Shown: in pieces, positions 12,400-25,981 of the stretch
Layout of the letters: each line of letters begins with the position of its first letter
Numbering within the stretch: position 1 is the first letter of the stretch
Origin: Palaemon carinicauda
Taxonomy: Eukaryota; Arthropoda; Malacostraca; Decapoda; Palaemonidae
NCBI RefSeq assembly: GCF_036898095.1
Contig: NC_090736.1
Location: 14,791,734 to 14,855,733 of the forward strand
Reading direction: 5' to 3'
DNA length: 64,000 nucleotides
Notes under the pieces: generated by a model
What the model saw: only the letters and a program-made list of their open reading frames with translations
Databases searched by the model: none
What the model was told of the DNA's origin: nothing
Program-made: the position numbers and the translations under genes

Positions 12400-15300
12400 A
12401 AGCCATGGAAAATTCCATCCTCACATGGAAAATTCCATCCTCGGAATTTTAAGCCATGGAAAATTCCATCCTCGGAATTTTAAGCCATGGAAAATTCCAT
12501 CCCAATTTTTTCATCCATGGAAAATTCCATCCTCGGAATTTTAAGCCATGGAAAATTCCATCCTCGGAATTTTAAGCCATGGAAAATTCCATCCTCGGAA
12601 TTTTAAGCCATGGAAAATTCCATCCTCGGAATTTTAAGCCATGGAAAATTCCATCCTTGGAATAACCATGGAAAATTCCACCCAATTTTTAACCATGGAA
12701 AATTCCATCCCAATTTTTCACCATGGAAAATTCACCCACGTTATTTTCACTCCTGGAAAATTCACCCACAGAATTTTCACCCATGGAAATTCCACCCATG
12801 GGAAATTCCACCCGGGAATTTTCACCTATGGTAAATTCCTCCCACAGAATTTCACCCATGGAAAATTCCATCCTTGGAATTTTATCCATGGAAAATTCCA
12901 TCCTTGGAATTTTAAGCCATGGAAAATTCCATCCTCGGAATTTTAAGCCATGGAAAATTCCATCCTCGGAATTTTAAGCCATGGAAAATTCCATCCTCGG
13001 AATTTTAAGCCATGGAAAATTCCATCCTCGGAATTTTAAGCCATGGAAAATTCCATCCTCGGAATTTTAAGCCATGGAAAATTCCATCCTCGGAATTTTA
13101 AGCCATGGAAAATTCCATCCTTGGAATTTTAAGCCATGGAAAATTCCATCCTTGGAATTTTAAGCCATGGAAAATTCCATCCTCGGAATTTTAAGCCATG
13201 GAAAATTCCATCCTCGGAATTTTAAGCCATGGAAAATTCCATCCTCGGAATTTTAAGCCATGGAAAATTCCATCCTCGGAATTTTAAGCCATGGAAAATT
13301 CCATCCTCGGAATTTTAAGCCATGGAAAATTCCATCCTCGGAATTTTAAGCCATGGAAAATTCCATCCTCGGAATTTTAAGCCATGGAAAATTCCATCCT
13401 CGGAATTTTAAGCCATGGAAAATTCCATCCTAGGAATTTTAAGCCATGGAAAATTCCATCCTCGGAATTTTAAGCCATGGAAAATTCCATCCTCGGAATT
13501 TTAAGCCATGGAAAATTCCATCCTCGGAATTTTAAGCCATGGAAAATTCCATCCTCGGAATTTTAAGCCATGGAAAATTCCATCCTCGGAATTTTAAGCC
13601 ATGGAAAATTCCATCCTTGGAATTTTAAGCCATGGAAAATTCCATCCTCGGAATTTTAAGCCATGGAAAATTCCATCCTCGGAATTTTAAGCCATGGAAA
13701 ATTCCATCCTCGGAATTTTAAGCCATGGAAAATTCCATCCTCGGAATTTTAAGCCATGGAAAATTCCATCCTCGGAATTTTAAGCCATGGAAAATTCCAT
13801 CCTCGGAATTTTAAGCCATGGAAAATTCCATCCTCGGAATTTTAAGCCATGGAAAATTCCATCCTCGGAATTTTAAGCCATGGAAAATTCCATCCTCGGA
13901 ATTTTAAGCCATGGAAAATTCCATCCTCGGAATTTTAACCATGGAAAATTCCACCCACGTAATTTTCATGGAAAATTCCATCCTCGGAATTTTAAGCCAT
14001 GGAAAATTCCATCCTCACATGGAAAATTCCATCTTCGGAATTTTAACCTATGGAAATTCCATCCTCGGAATTTTAACCCATGGAAAATTCCACCCACATT
14101 ATTTTCATCGGATGGAAAATTCCATCCTTGGAATTTTAAGCCATGGAAAATTCCATCCTCGGAATTTTAAGCCATGGAAAATTCCATCCTCGGAATTTTA
14201 AGCCATGGAAAATTCCATCCTCGGAATTTTAAGCCATGGAAAATTCCATCCTTGGAATAACCATGGAAAATTCCATCCCAATTTTAACCATGGAAAATTC
14301 CATCCCAATTTTAAGCCCATGGAAAATTCCATCCCACGTTAATTTTCACTCCTGGAAAATTCACCCACAGAATTTTACCATGGAAATTCCACCCATGGGA
14401 AATTCCACCCGCGAATTTTACCATGGAAAATTCCTCCCACAGAATTTCACCATGGAAAATTCCATCCTTGGAATTTTAAGCCATGGAAAATTCCATCCTT
14501 GGAATTTTAAGCCATGGAAAATTCCATCCTCGGAATTTTAAGCCATGGAAAATTCCATCCTCGGAATTTTAAGCCATGGAAAATTCCATCCTCGGAATTT
14601 TAAGCCATGGAAAATTCCATCCTCGGAATTTTAAGCCATGGAAAATTCCATCCTCGGAATTTTAAGCCATGGAAAATTCCATCCTCGGAATTTTAAGCCA
14701 TGGAAAATTCCATCCTTGGAATTTTAAGCCATGGAAAATTCCATCCTTGGAATTTTAAGCCATGGAAAATTCCATCCTCGGAATTTTAAGCCATGGAAAA
14801 TTCCATCCTCGGAATTTTAAGCCATGGAAAATTCCATCCTCGGAATTTTAAGCCATGGAAAATTCCATCCTCGGAATTTTAAGCCATGGAAAATTCCATC
14901 CTCGGAATTTTAAGCCATGGAAAATTCCATCCTCGGAATTTTAAGCCATGGAAAATTCCATCCTCGGAATTTTAAGCCATGGAAAATTCCATCCTCGGAA
15001 TTTTAAGCCATGGAAAATTCCATCCTCGGAATTTTAAGCCATGGAAAATTCCATCCTCGGAATTTTAAGCCATGGAAAATTCCATCCTCGGAATTTTAAG
15101 CCATGGAAAATTCCATCCTCGGAATTTTAAGCCATGGAAAATTCCATCCTTGGAATTTTAAGCCATGGAAAATTCCATCCTCGGAATTTTAAGCCATGGA
15201 AAATTCCATCCTCGGAATTTTAACCATGGAAAATTCCATCCTCACGGAATTTTCCATGGAAAATTCCATCCTCGGAATTTTAAGCCATGGAAAATTCCAT

Positions 15301-18300
15301 CCTCACCATGGAAAATTCCATCCTTCGGAATTTTAAGCCATGGAAAATTCCATCCTCGGAATTTTAAGCCATGGAAAATTCCATCCTCAATTTTTTCATC
15401 CATGGAAAATTCCATCCTCGGAATTTTAAGCCATGGAAAATTCCATCCTCGGAATTTTAAGCCATGGAAAATTCCATCCTCGGAATTTTAAGCCATGGAA
15501 AATTCCATCCTCGGAATTTTAAGCCATGGAAAATTCCATCCTTGTAACCATGGAAAATTCCACCCAATAATTTTAACCATGGAAAATTCCACCCAAATAA
15601 TTTTCACCCATGGAAAATTCAACCCACGTTAATTTTCACTCCTGGAAAATTGCACCTCAGAATTTTCACCCATGGAAATTCCACCCATGGGAAATTCCAC
15701 CCGGGAATTTTCACCTATGGTAAATTCCTCCCACAGAATTTCACCCATGGAAAATTCCATCCTTGGAATTTTATCCCATGGAAAATTCCATCCTTGGAAT
15801 TTTAAGCCATGGAAAATTCCATCCTCGGAATTTTAAGCCATGGAAAATTCCATCCTCGGAATTTTAAGCCATGGAAAATTCCATCCTCGGAATTTTAAGC
15901 CATGGAAAATTCCATCCTCGGAATTTTAAGCCATGGAAAATTCCATCCTCGGAATTTTAAGCCATGGAAAATTCCATCCTCCGAATTTTAAGCCATGGAA
16001 AATTCCATCCTTGAATTTTAAGCCATGGAAAATTCCTCCTTGTAATTTTAAGCCATGGAAAATTCCATCCTCGGAATTTTAAGCCATGGAAAATTCCATC
16101 CTCGGAATTTTAAGCCATGGAAAATTCCATCCTCGGAATTTTAAGCCATGGAAAATTCCATCCTCGGAATTTTAAGCCATGGAAAATTCCATCCTCGGAA
16201 TTTTAAGCCATGGAAAATTCCATCCTCGGAATTTTAAGCCATGGAAAATTCCATCCTCGGAATTTTAAGCCATGGAAAATTCCATCCTCGGAATTTTAAG
16301 CCATGGAAAATTCCATCCTTGGAATTTTAAGCCATGGAAAATTCCATCCTTGGAATTTTAAGCCATGGAAAATTCCATCCTCGGAATTTTAAGCCATGGA
16401 AAATTCCATCCTCGGAATTTTAAGCCATGGAAAATTCCATCCTCGAATTTTAAGCCATGGAAAATTCCATCCTCGGAATTTTAAGCCATGGAAAATTCCA
16501 TCCTCGGAATTTTAAGCCATGGAAAATTCCATCCTCGGAATTTTAAGCCATGGAAAATTCCATCCTCGGAATTTTAAGCCATGGAAAATTCCATCCTCGG
16601 AATTTTAAGCCATGGAAAATTCCATCCTCGGAATTTTAAGCCATGGAAAATTCCATCCTCGGAATTTTAAGCCATGGAAAATTCCATCCTCGGAATTTTA
16701 AGCCATGGAAAATTCCATCCTCGGAATTTTAAGCCATGGAAAATTCCATCCTCGGAATTTTAAGCCATGGAAAATTCCATCCTCGGAATTTTAAGCCATG
16801 GAAAATTCCATCCTCGGAATTTTAAGCCATGGAAAATTCCATCCTCGGAATTTTAACCCATGGAAAATTCCACCCACGTAATTTTCATGGAAAATTCCAT
16901 CCTCGGAATTTTAAGCCATGGAAAATTCCATCCTCACATGGAAAATTCCATCTTCGGAATTTTAAGCCATGGAAAATTCCATCCTCGGAATTTTAACCCA
17001 TGGAAAATTCCATCCCACATTATTTTCATGGATGGAAAATTCCATCCTTGGAATTTTAAGCCATGGAAAATTCCATCCTCGGAATTTTAAGCCATGGAAA
17101 ATTCCATCCTCGGAATTTTAAGCCATGGAAAATTCCATCCTCGGAATTTTAAGCCATGGAAAATTCCATCCTTGGTAACCATGGAAAATTCCACCCAATA
17201 ATTTTAACCCATGGAGAAATTCCACCCAAATTTTTCACCCATGGAAAATTCAACCCACGTTAATTTTCACTCCTGGAAAATTGCACCCACAGAATTTTCA
17301 CCCATGGAAATTCCACCCATGGGAAATTCCACCCGGGAATTTTCACCTATGGTAAATTCCTCCCACAGAATTTCACCCATGGAAAATTCCATCCTTGGAA
17401 TTTTATCCCATGGAAAATTCCATCCTTGGAATTTTAAGCCATGGAAAATTCCATCCTCGGAATTTTAAGCCATGGAAAATTCCATCCTCGGAATTTTAAG
17501 CCATGGAAAATTCCATCCTCGGAATTTTAAGCCATGGAAAATTCCATCCTCGGAATTTTAAGCCATGGAAAATTCCATCCTCGGAATTTTAAGCCATGGA
17601 AAATTCCATCCTCGGAATTTTAAGCCATGGAAAATTCCATCCTTGGAATTTTAAGCCATGGAAAATTCCATCCTTGGAATTTTAAGCCATGGAAAATTCC
17701 ATCCTCGGAATTTTAAGCCATGGAAAATTCCATCCTCGGAATTTTAAGCCATGGAAAATTCCATCCTCGGAATTTTAAGCCATGGAAAATTCCATCCTCG
17801 GAATTTTAAGCCATGGAAAATTCCATCCTCGGAATTTTAAGCCATGGAAAATTCCATCCTCGGAATTTTAAGCCATGGAAAATTCCATCCTCGGAATTTT
17901 AAGCCATGGAAAATTCCATCCTCGGAATTTTAAGCCATGGAAAATTCCATCCTCGGAATTTTAAGCCATGGAAAATTCCATCCTTGGAATTTTAAGCCAT
18001 GGAAAATTCCATCCTAATTTTAAGCCATGGAAAATTCCATCCTCGGAATTTTAAGCCATGGAAAATTCCATCCTCGGAATTTTAAGCCATGGAAAATTCC
18101 ATCCTCGGAATTTTAAGCCATGGAAAATTCCATCCTCGGAATTTTAAGCCATGGAAAATTCCATCCTCGGAATTTTAAGCCATGGAAAATTCCATCCTCG
18201 GAATTTTAAGCCATGGAAAATTCCATCCTCGGAATTTTAAGCCATGGAAAATTCCATCCTCGGAATTTTAAGCCATGGAAAATTCCATCCTCGGAATTTT

Positions 18301-19000
18301 AAGCCATGGAAAATTCCATCCTCGGAATTTTAAGCCATGGAAAATTCCATCCTCGGAATTTTAAGCCATGGAAAATTCCATCCTCGGAATTTTAAGCCAT
18401 GGAAAATTCCATCCTCGGAATTTTAAGCCATGGAAAATTCCATCCTCGGAATTTTAAGCCATGGAAAATTCCATCCTCGAATTTTAACCCATGGAAAATT
18501 CCACCCACGGAATTTTCATGGTGGAAAATTCCATCCTCGGAATTTTAAGCCATGGAAAATTCCATCCTCACATGGAAAATTCCATCTCGGAATTTTAAGC
18601 CATGGAAAATTCCATCCTCGGAATTTTAAGCCATGGAAAATTCCATCCCACATTATTTTCATCCATGGAAAATTCCATCCTCGGAATTTTAAGCCATGGA
18701 AAATTCCATCCTCGGAATTTTAAGCCATGGAAAATTCCATCCTCGGAATTTCAAGCCATGGAAAATTCCATCCTCGGAATTTTAAGCCATGGAAAATTCC
18801 ATCCTTGGAATAACCATGGAAAATTCCACCCAATAATTTTAACCATGGAGAAATTCCATCCCAAATAATTTTCACCCATGGAAAATTCACCCACGTTAAT
18901 TTTCACTCCTGAAAATTGCACCCACAGAATTTTCACCCATGGGAAATTCCACCCATGGGAAAATTCCACCCGCGGAATTTTCACCTATGGTAAATTCCTC
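12400..19000. repeat. 1.6-kb higher-order repeat block, about five copies
   Basis: A compound landmark, the truncated junction CCTCACATGG (or CCTCACCATGG), lies at about 12421, 14013, 15303, 16931 and 18566. The cassette marker follows about 415-430 bp later in each copy (12836, 14431, 15725, 17357, 18995). Steps between copies are 1595, 1294, 1632 and 1638 bp. The 1294-bp copy is short by about eleven monomers. Within each copy the order is junction, ATTATTTTCATC or ATTTTTTCATC unit, CTTGGTAACC or CTTGGAATAACC junction, CCAATAATTTT, CACGTTAATTTT, twin GGGAAATTCC, and marker. The next cassette at 20259 lacks the first half. Confidence 0.85.
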
Positions 19001-21047
19001 CCACAGAATTTCACCCATGGAAAATTCCATCCTTGGAATTTTATCCATGGAAAATTCCATCCTTGGAATTTTAAGCATGGAAAATTCCATCCTCGGAATT
19101 TTAAGCCATGGAAAATTCCATCCTCGGAATTTTAAGCCATGGAAAATTCCATCCTCGGAATTTTAAGCCATGGAAAATTCCATCCTCGGAATTTTAAGCC
19201 ATGGAAAATTCCATCCTCGGAATTTTAAGCCATGGAAAATTCCATCCTTGGAATTTTAAGCCATGGAAAATTCCATCCTTGTAATTTTAAGCCATGGAAA
19301 ATTCGCATCCTCGGAATTTTAAGCCATGGAAAATTCCATCCTCGGAATTTTAAGCCATGGAAAATTCCATCCTCGGAATTTTAAGCCATGGAAAATTCCA
19401 TCCTCGGAATTTTAAGCCATGGAAAATTCCATCCTCGGAATTTTAAGCCATGGAAAATTCCATCCTCGGAATTTTAAGCCATGGAAAATTCCATCCTCGG
19501 AATTTTAAGCCATGGAAAATTCCATCCTCGGAATTTTAAGCCATGGAAAATTCCATCCTCGGAATTTTAAGCCATGGAAAATTCCATCCTCGGAATTTTA
19601 AGCCATGGAAAATTCCATCCTCGGAATTTTAAGCCATGGAAAATTCCATCCTCGGAATTTTAAGCCATGGAAAATTCCATCCTCGGAATTTTAAGCCATG
19701 GAAAATTCCATCCTCGGAATTTTAAGCCATGGAAAATTCCATCCTCGGAATTTTAAGCCATGGAAAATTCCATCCTCGGAATTTTACCATGGAAAATTCC
19801 ATCCTCGGAATTTTAAGCCATGGAAAATTCCATCCTCGGAATTTTAAGCCATGGAAAATTCCATCCTCGGAATTTTAAGCCATGGAAAATTCCATCCTGG
19901 AATTTTAAGCCATGGAAAATTCCATCCTCGGAATTTTAAGCCATGGAAAATTCCATCCTCGGAATTTTAAGCCATGGAAAATTCCATCCTCGGAATTTTA
20001 AGCCATGGAAAATTCCATCCTCGGAATTTTAAGCCATGGAAAATTCCATCCTCGGAATTTTAAGCCATGGAAAATTCCATCCTTAACCATGGAAAATTCC
20101 ACCCAAATAATTTTAAGCCATGGAAAATTCCATCCTCAAATTTTACCATGGAAAATTCACCCACGTAATTTTCACTCCTGGAAAATTCACCCACAGAATT
20201 TTCACCCATGGAAATTCCACCCATGGAAAATTCCACCCGGAATTTTCACCTATGGAAATTCCTCCCACAGAATTTCACCCATGGAAAATTCCATCCTTGG
20301 AATTTTATCCATGGAAAATTCCATCCTTGGAATTTTAAGCCATGGAAAATTCCATCCTCGGAATTTTAAGCCATGGAAAATTCCATCCTCGGAATTTTAA
20401 GCCATGGAAAATTCCATCCTCGGAATTTTAAGCCATGGAAAATTCCATCCTCGGAATTTTAAGCCATGGAAAATTCCATCCTCGGAATTTTAAGCCATGG
20501 AAAATTCCATCCTCGGAATTTTAAGCCATGGAAAATTCCATCCTTGGAATTTTAAGCCATGGAAAATTCCATCCTTGGAATTTTAAGCCATGGAAAATTC
20601 CATCCTCGGAATTTTAAGCCATGGAAAATTCCATCCTCGGAATTTTAAGCCATGGAAAATTCCATCCTCGGAATTTTAAGCCATGGAAAATTCCATCCTC
20701 GGAATTTTAAGCCATGGAAAATTCCATCCTCGGAATTTTAAGCCATGGAAAATTCCATCCTCGGAATTTTAAGCCATGGAAAATTCCATCCTCGGAATTT
20801 TAAGCCATGGAAAATTCCATCCTCGGAATTTTAAGCCATGGAAAATTCCATCCTTGGAATTTTAAGCCATGGAAAATTCCATCCTTGGAATTTTAAGCCA
20901 TGGAAAATTCCATCCCGGAATTTTAAGCCATGGAAAATTCCATCCTCGGAATTTTAAGCCATGGAAAATTCCATCCTCAATTTTAAGCCATGGAAAATTC
21001 CATCCCGAATTTTAAGCCATGGAAAATTCCATCCCATGGAATTTTAA

Positions 21048-21069
21048 GGAATTTTCCATGGAAAATTCC
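21048..21069. repeat. 22-bp palindrome in a compound junction, copy 1
   Basis: GGAATTTTAA runs straight into the palindrome with arms GGAATTTTCC and GGAAAATTCC, downstream of an ATCCCATGG junction. The same compound junction recurs at 25960-25981. Confidence 0.9.
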
Positions 21070-24000
21070 ATCCTCGAATTTTAAGCCATGGAAAATTCCA
21101 TCCTCGGAATTTTAAGCCATGGAAAATTCCATCCTCGGAATTTTAAGCCATGGAAAATTCCATCCTCGGAATTTTAAGCCATGGAAAATTCCATCCTCGG
21201 AATTTTAAGCCATGGAAAATTCCATCCTCGGAATTTTAAGCCATGGAAAATTCCATCCTCGGAATTTTAAGCCATGGAAAATTCCATCCTCGGAATTTTA
21301 AGCCATGGAAAATTCCATCCTCGGAATTTTAAGCCATGGAAAATTCCATCCTCGGAATTTTAAGCCATGGAAAATTCCATCCTCGGAATTTTAAGCCATG
21401 GAAAATTCCATCCTCGGAATTTTAAGCCATGGAAAATTCCATCCTCGGAATTTTAAGCCATGGAAAATTCCATCCTCGGAATTTTAAGCCATGGAAAATT
21501 CCATCCTCGGAATTTTAAGCCATGGAAAATTCCATCCTCGAATTTTCACCCATGGAAAATTCCATCCCACATAATTTTCACCATGGAAAATTCCACCCAC
21601 GGAATTTTAAGCCATGGAAAATTCCATCCTCGGAATTTTAAGCCATGGAAAATTCCATCCTCGGAATTTTAAGCCATGGAAAATTCCATCCTCGGAATTT
21701 TAAGCCATGGAAAATTCCATCCTCGGAATTTTAAGCCCATGGAAAATTCCATCCCACGGAATTTTACTCATGGAAAATTCCACCTCAGAATTTTACCATG
21801 GAAAATTCCACTCATGGGAAAATTCCACCCGGAATTTTCACCATGGAAAATTCCTCCCACAGAATTTCACCATGGAAAATTCCATCCTTGGAATTTTAAG
21901 CCCATGGAAAATTCCATCCTTGGAATTTTAAGCCATGGAAAATTCCATCCTCGGAATTTTAAGCCATGGAAAATTCCATCCTCGGAATTTTAAGCCATGG
22001 AAAATTCCATCCTCGGAATTTTAAGCCATGGAAAATTCCATCCTCGGAATTTTAAGCCATGGAAAATTCCATCCTCGGAATTTTAAGCCATGGAAAATTC
22101 CATCCTCGGAATTTTAAGCCATGGAAAATTCCATCCTCGGAATTTTAAGCCATGGAAAATTCCATCCTTGGAATTTTAAGCCATGGAAAATTCCATCCTC
22201 GGAATTTTACCATGGAAAATTCCATCCTCGGAATTTTCAAGCCATGGAAAATTCCATCCTCGGAATTTTAATGATTCCACCCATGGAAAATTCCATCCCG
22301 GAATTTTCACCATGGAAAATTCCATCCCACGAATTTTACCATGGAAAATTCCATCCTGGAATTTTAAGCCATGGAAAATTCCATCCTCGGAATTTTAAGC
22401 CATGGAAAATTCCATCCTCGGAATTTTAAGCCATGGAAAATTCCATCCTCGGAATTTTAAGCCATGGAAAATTCCATCCTTGGAATTTTAAGCCATGGAA
22501 AATTCCATCCTGGAATTTTAAGCCATGGAAAATTCCATCCTCGGAATTTTAAGCCATGGAAAATTCCATCCTCGGAATTTTAAGCCATGGAAAATTCCAT
22601 CCTCGGAATTTTAAGCCATGGAAAATTCCATCCTCGGAATTTTAAGCCATGGAAAATTCCATCCTCGGAATTTTAAGCCATGGAAAATTCCATCCCGGAA
22701 TTTTACCATGGAAAATTCCACCTGGAAAATTCCACCCGGAATTTTACCATGGAAAATTCCATCCCAATTTTACCATGGAAAATTCCATCCTTGGAATTTT
22801 AAGCCATGGAAAATTCCATCCTCGGAATTTTAAGCCATGGAAAATTCCATCCTCGGAATTTTAAGCCATGGAAAATTCCATCCTCGGAATTTTAAGCCAT
22901 GGAAAATTCCATCCTCGGAATTTTAAGCCATGGAAAATTCCATCCTCGGAATTTTAAGCCATGGAAAATTCCATCCTCGAATTTTAAGCCATGGAAAATT
23001 CCATCCTCGGAATTTTAAGTATGGAAAATTCCATCCGGAATTTTAAGCCATGGAAAATTCCATCCTCGGAATTTTAAGCCATGGAAAATTCCATCCTTGG
23101 AATTTTAAGCCATGGAAAATTCCATCCTCGGAATTTTAAGCCATGGAAAATTCCATCCTCGGAATTTTAAGCCATGGAAAATTCCATCCTCGGAATTTTC
23201 ACCCATGGAAAATTCCCCTCACGTAATTTTCACCCTGGAAAATTCACCCACAGAATTTTCACCCATGGGAAATTCCACCCATGGGAAATTCCACCCACGG
23301 AATTTTCACCATGGAAATTCCTCCCACAAATTTTACCATGGAAAATTCCATCCTTGGAATTTTAAGCCATGGAAAATTCCATCCTCGGAATTTTAAGCCA
23401 TGGAAAATTCCATCCTCGGAATTTTAAGCCATGGAAAATTCCATCCTCGGAATTTTAAGCCATGGAAAATTCCATCCTCGGAATTTTAAGCCATGGAAAA
23501 TTCCATCCTCGGAATTTTAAGCCATGGAAAATTCCATCCTCAGAATTTTAAGCCATGGAAAATTCCATCCTCGGAATTTTAAGCCATGGAAAATTCCATC
23601 CTCGGAATTTTAAGCCATGGAAAATTCCATCCTCGAATTTTAAGCCATGGAAAATTCCATCCTTGGAATTTTAAGCCATGGAAAATTCCATCCTCGGAAT
23701 TTTAAGCCATGGAAAATTCCATCCTCGGAATTTTAAGCCATGGAAAATTCCATCCTCGGAATTTTAAGCCATGGAAAATTCCATCCTCGGAATTTTAAGC
23801 CATGGAAAATTCCATCCTCGGAATTTTAAGCCATGGAAAATTCCATCCTCGGAATTTTAAGCCATGGAAAATTCCATCCTTGGAATTTTAAGCCATGGAA
23901 AATTCCATCCTCGGAATTTTAAGCCATGGAAAATTCCATCCTCGGAATTTTAAGCCATGGAAAATTCCATCCTCGGAATTTTAAGCCATGGAAAATTCCA

Positions 24001-25959
24001 TCCTCGGAATTTTAAGCCATGGAAAATTCCATCCTCGGAATTTTAAGCCATGGAAAATTCCATCCTCGGAATTTTAAGCCATGGAAAATTCCATCCTCGG
24101 AATTTTAAGCCATGGAAAATTCCATCCCGGAATTTTCATGGAAAATTCCATCCTCGGAATTTTAAGCCATGGAAAATTCCATCCTCACCATGGAAAATTC
24201 CATCCTCGGAATTTTAAGCCATGGAAAATTCCATCCTCGGAATTTTAAGCCATGGAAAATTCCATCCCAATAATTTTAAGCCATGGAAAATTCCATCCTC
24301 GGAATTTTAAGCCATGGAAAATTCCATCCTCGGAATTTTAAGCCATGGAAAATTCCATCCCGGAATTTTAAGCCATGGAAAATTCCATCCTTGGAATTTT
24401 AAGCCATGGAAAATTCCATCCCAAATTTTAAGCCATGGAAAATTCCATCCCAAATTTTACCATGGAAAATTCCATCCCACGGAATTTTCACCATGGAAAA
24501 TTCATCCCGAATTTTACCCATGGAAAATTCCACCCATGGGAAAATTCCACCCACGGAATTTTCATATGGAAAATTCCATCCTCACAGAATTTTACCATGG
24601 AAAATTCCATCCTTGGAATTTTAAGCCATGGAAAATTCCATCCTTGGAATTTTAAGCCATGGAAAATTCCATCCTCGGAATTTTAACCATGGAAAATTCC
24701 ACCCACGGAATTTTCATCGGTGGAAAATTCCATCCTCGGAATTTTAAGCCATGGAAAATTCCATCCTCACATGGAAAATTCCATCTCGGAATTTTAAGCC
24801 ATGGGAAATTCCATCCTCGGAATTTTAAGCCCATGGAAAATTCCACCCACATAATTTTCATCCATGGAAAATTCCATCCTTGGAATTTTAAGCCATGGAA
24901 AATTCCATCCTCGGAATTTTAAGCCATGGAAAATTCCATCCCGAATTTCAAGCCATGGAAAATTCCATCCTTGGTAATCCATGGAAAATTCACCCAAATT
25001 TTAACCCATGGAAAATTCCACCCAAATAATTTTCACCCATGGAAAATTCCACCCACGTTAATTTTCACTCATGGAAAATTCACCCACAGAATTTTCACCC
25101 ATGGGAAATTCCACCCACGGAATTTTCATATATGGTAAATTCCTCCCACAGAATTTCACCCATGGAAAATTCCATCCTTGGAATTTTATCCATGGAAAAT
25201 TCCATCCTTGGAATTTTAAGCCATGGAAAATTCCATCCTCGGAATTTTAAGCCATGGAAAATTCCATCCTCGGAATTTTAAGCCATGGAAAATTCCATCC
25301 TCGAATTTTAAGCCATGGAAAATTCCATCCTTGGAATTTTAAGCCATGGAAAATTCCATCCTTGGAATTTTAAGCCATGGAAAATTCCATCCTCGGAATT
25401 TTAAGCCATGGAAAATTCCATCCTCGGAATTTTAAGCCATGGAAAATTCCATCATCGGAATTTTAACCATGGAAAATTCCATCCTCGGAATTTTAAGCCA
25501 TGGAAAATTCCATCCTCGGAATTTTAAGCCATGGAAAATTCCATCCTCGGAATTTTAAGCCATGGAAAATTCCATCCTCGGAATTTTAAGCCATGGAAAA
25601 TTCCATCCTCGGAATTTTAAGCCATGGAAAATTCCATCCTCGGAATTTTAAGCCATGGAAAATTCCATCCTCGGAATTTTAAGCCATGGAAAATTCCATC
25701 CTTGGAATTTTAAGCCATGGAAAATTCCATCCTCGGAATTTTAAGCCATGGAAAATTCCATCCTTGGAATTTTAAGCCATGGAAAATTCCATCCTTGGAA
25801 TTTTAAGCCATGGAAAATTCCATCCTCGGAATTTTAAGCCATGGAAAATTCCATCCTCGGAATTTTAAGCCATGGAAAATTCCATCCTCGGAATTTTAAG
25901 CCATGGAAAATTCCATCCCGAATTTTAAGCCATGGAAAATTCCACCCATGGAATTTTAA

Positions 25960-25981
25960 GGAATTTTCCATGGAAAATTCC
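25960..25981. repeat. 22-bp palindrome in a compound junction, copy 2
   Basis: Same arrangement as at 21048-21069, including the preceding ATCCCGAATTTTAAGCC unit and the following ATCCTCGAATTTTA. The offset is 4912 bp, which suggests a segmental copy of at least this interval. Confidence 0.85.
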
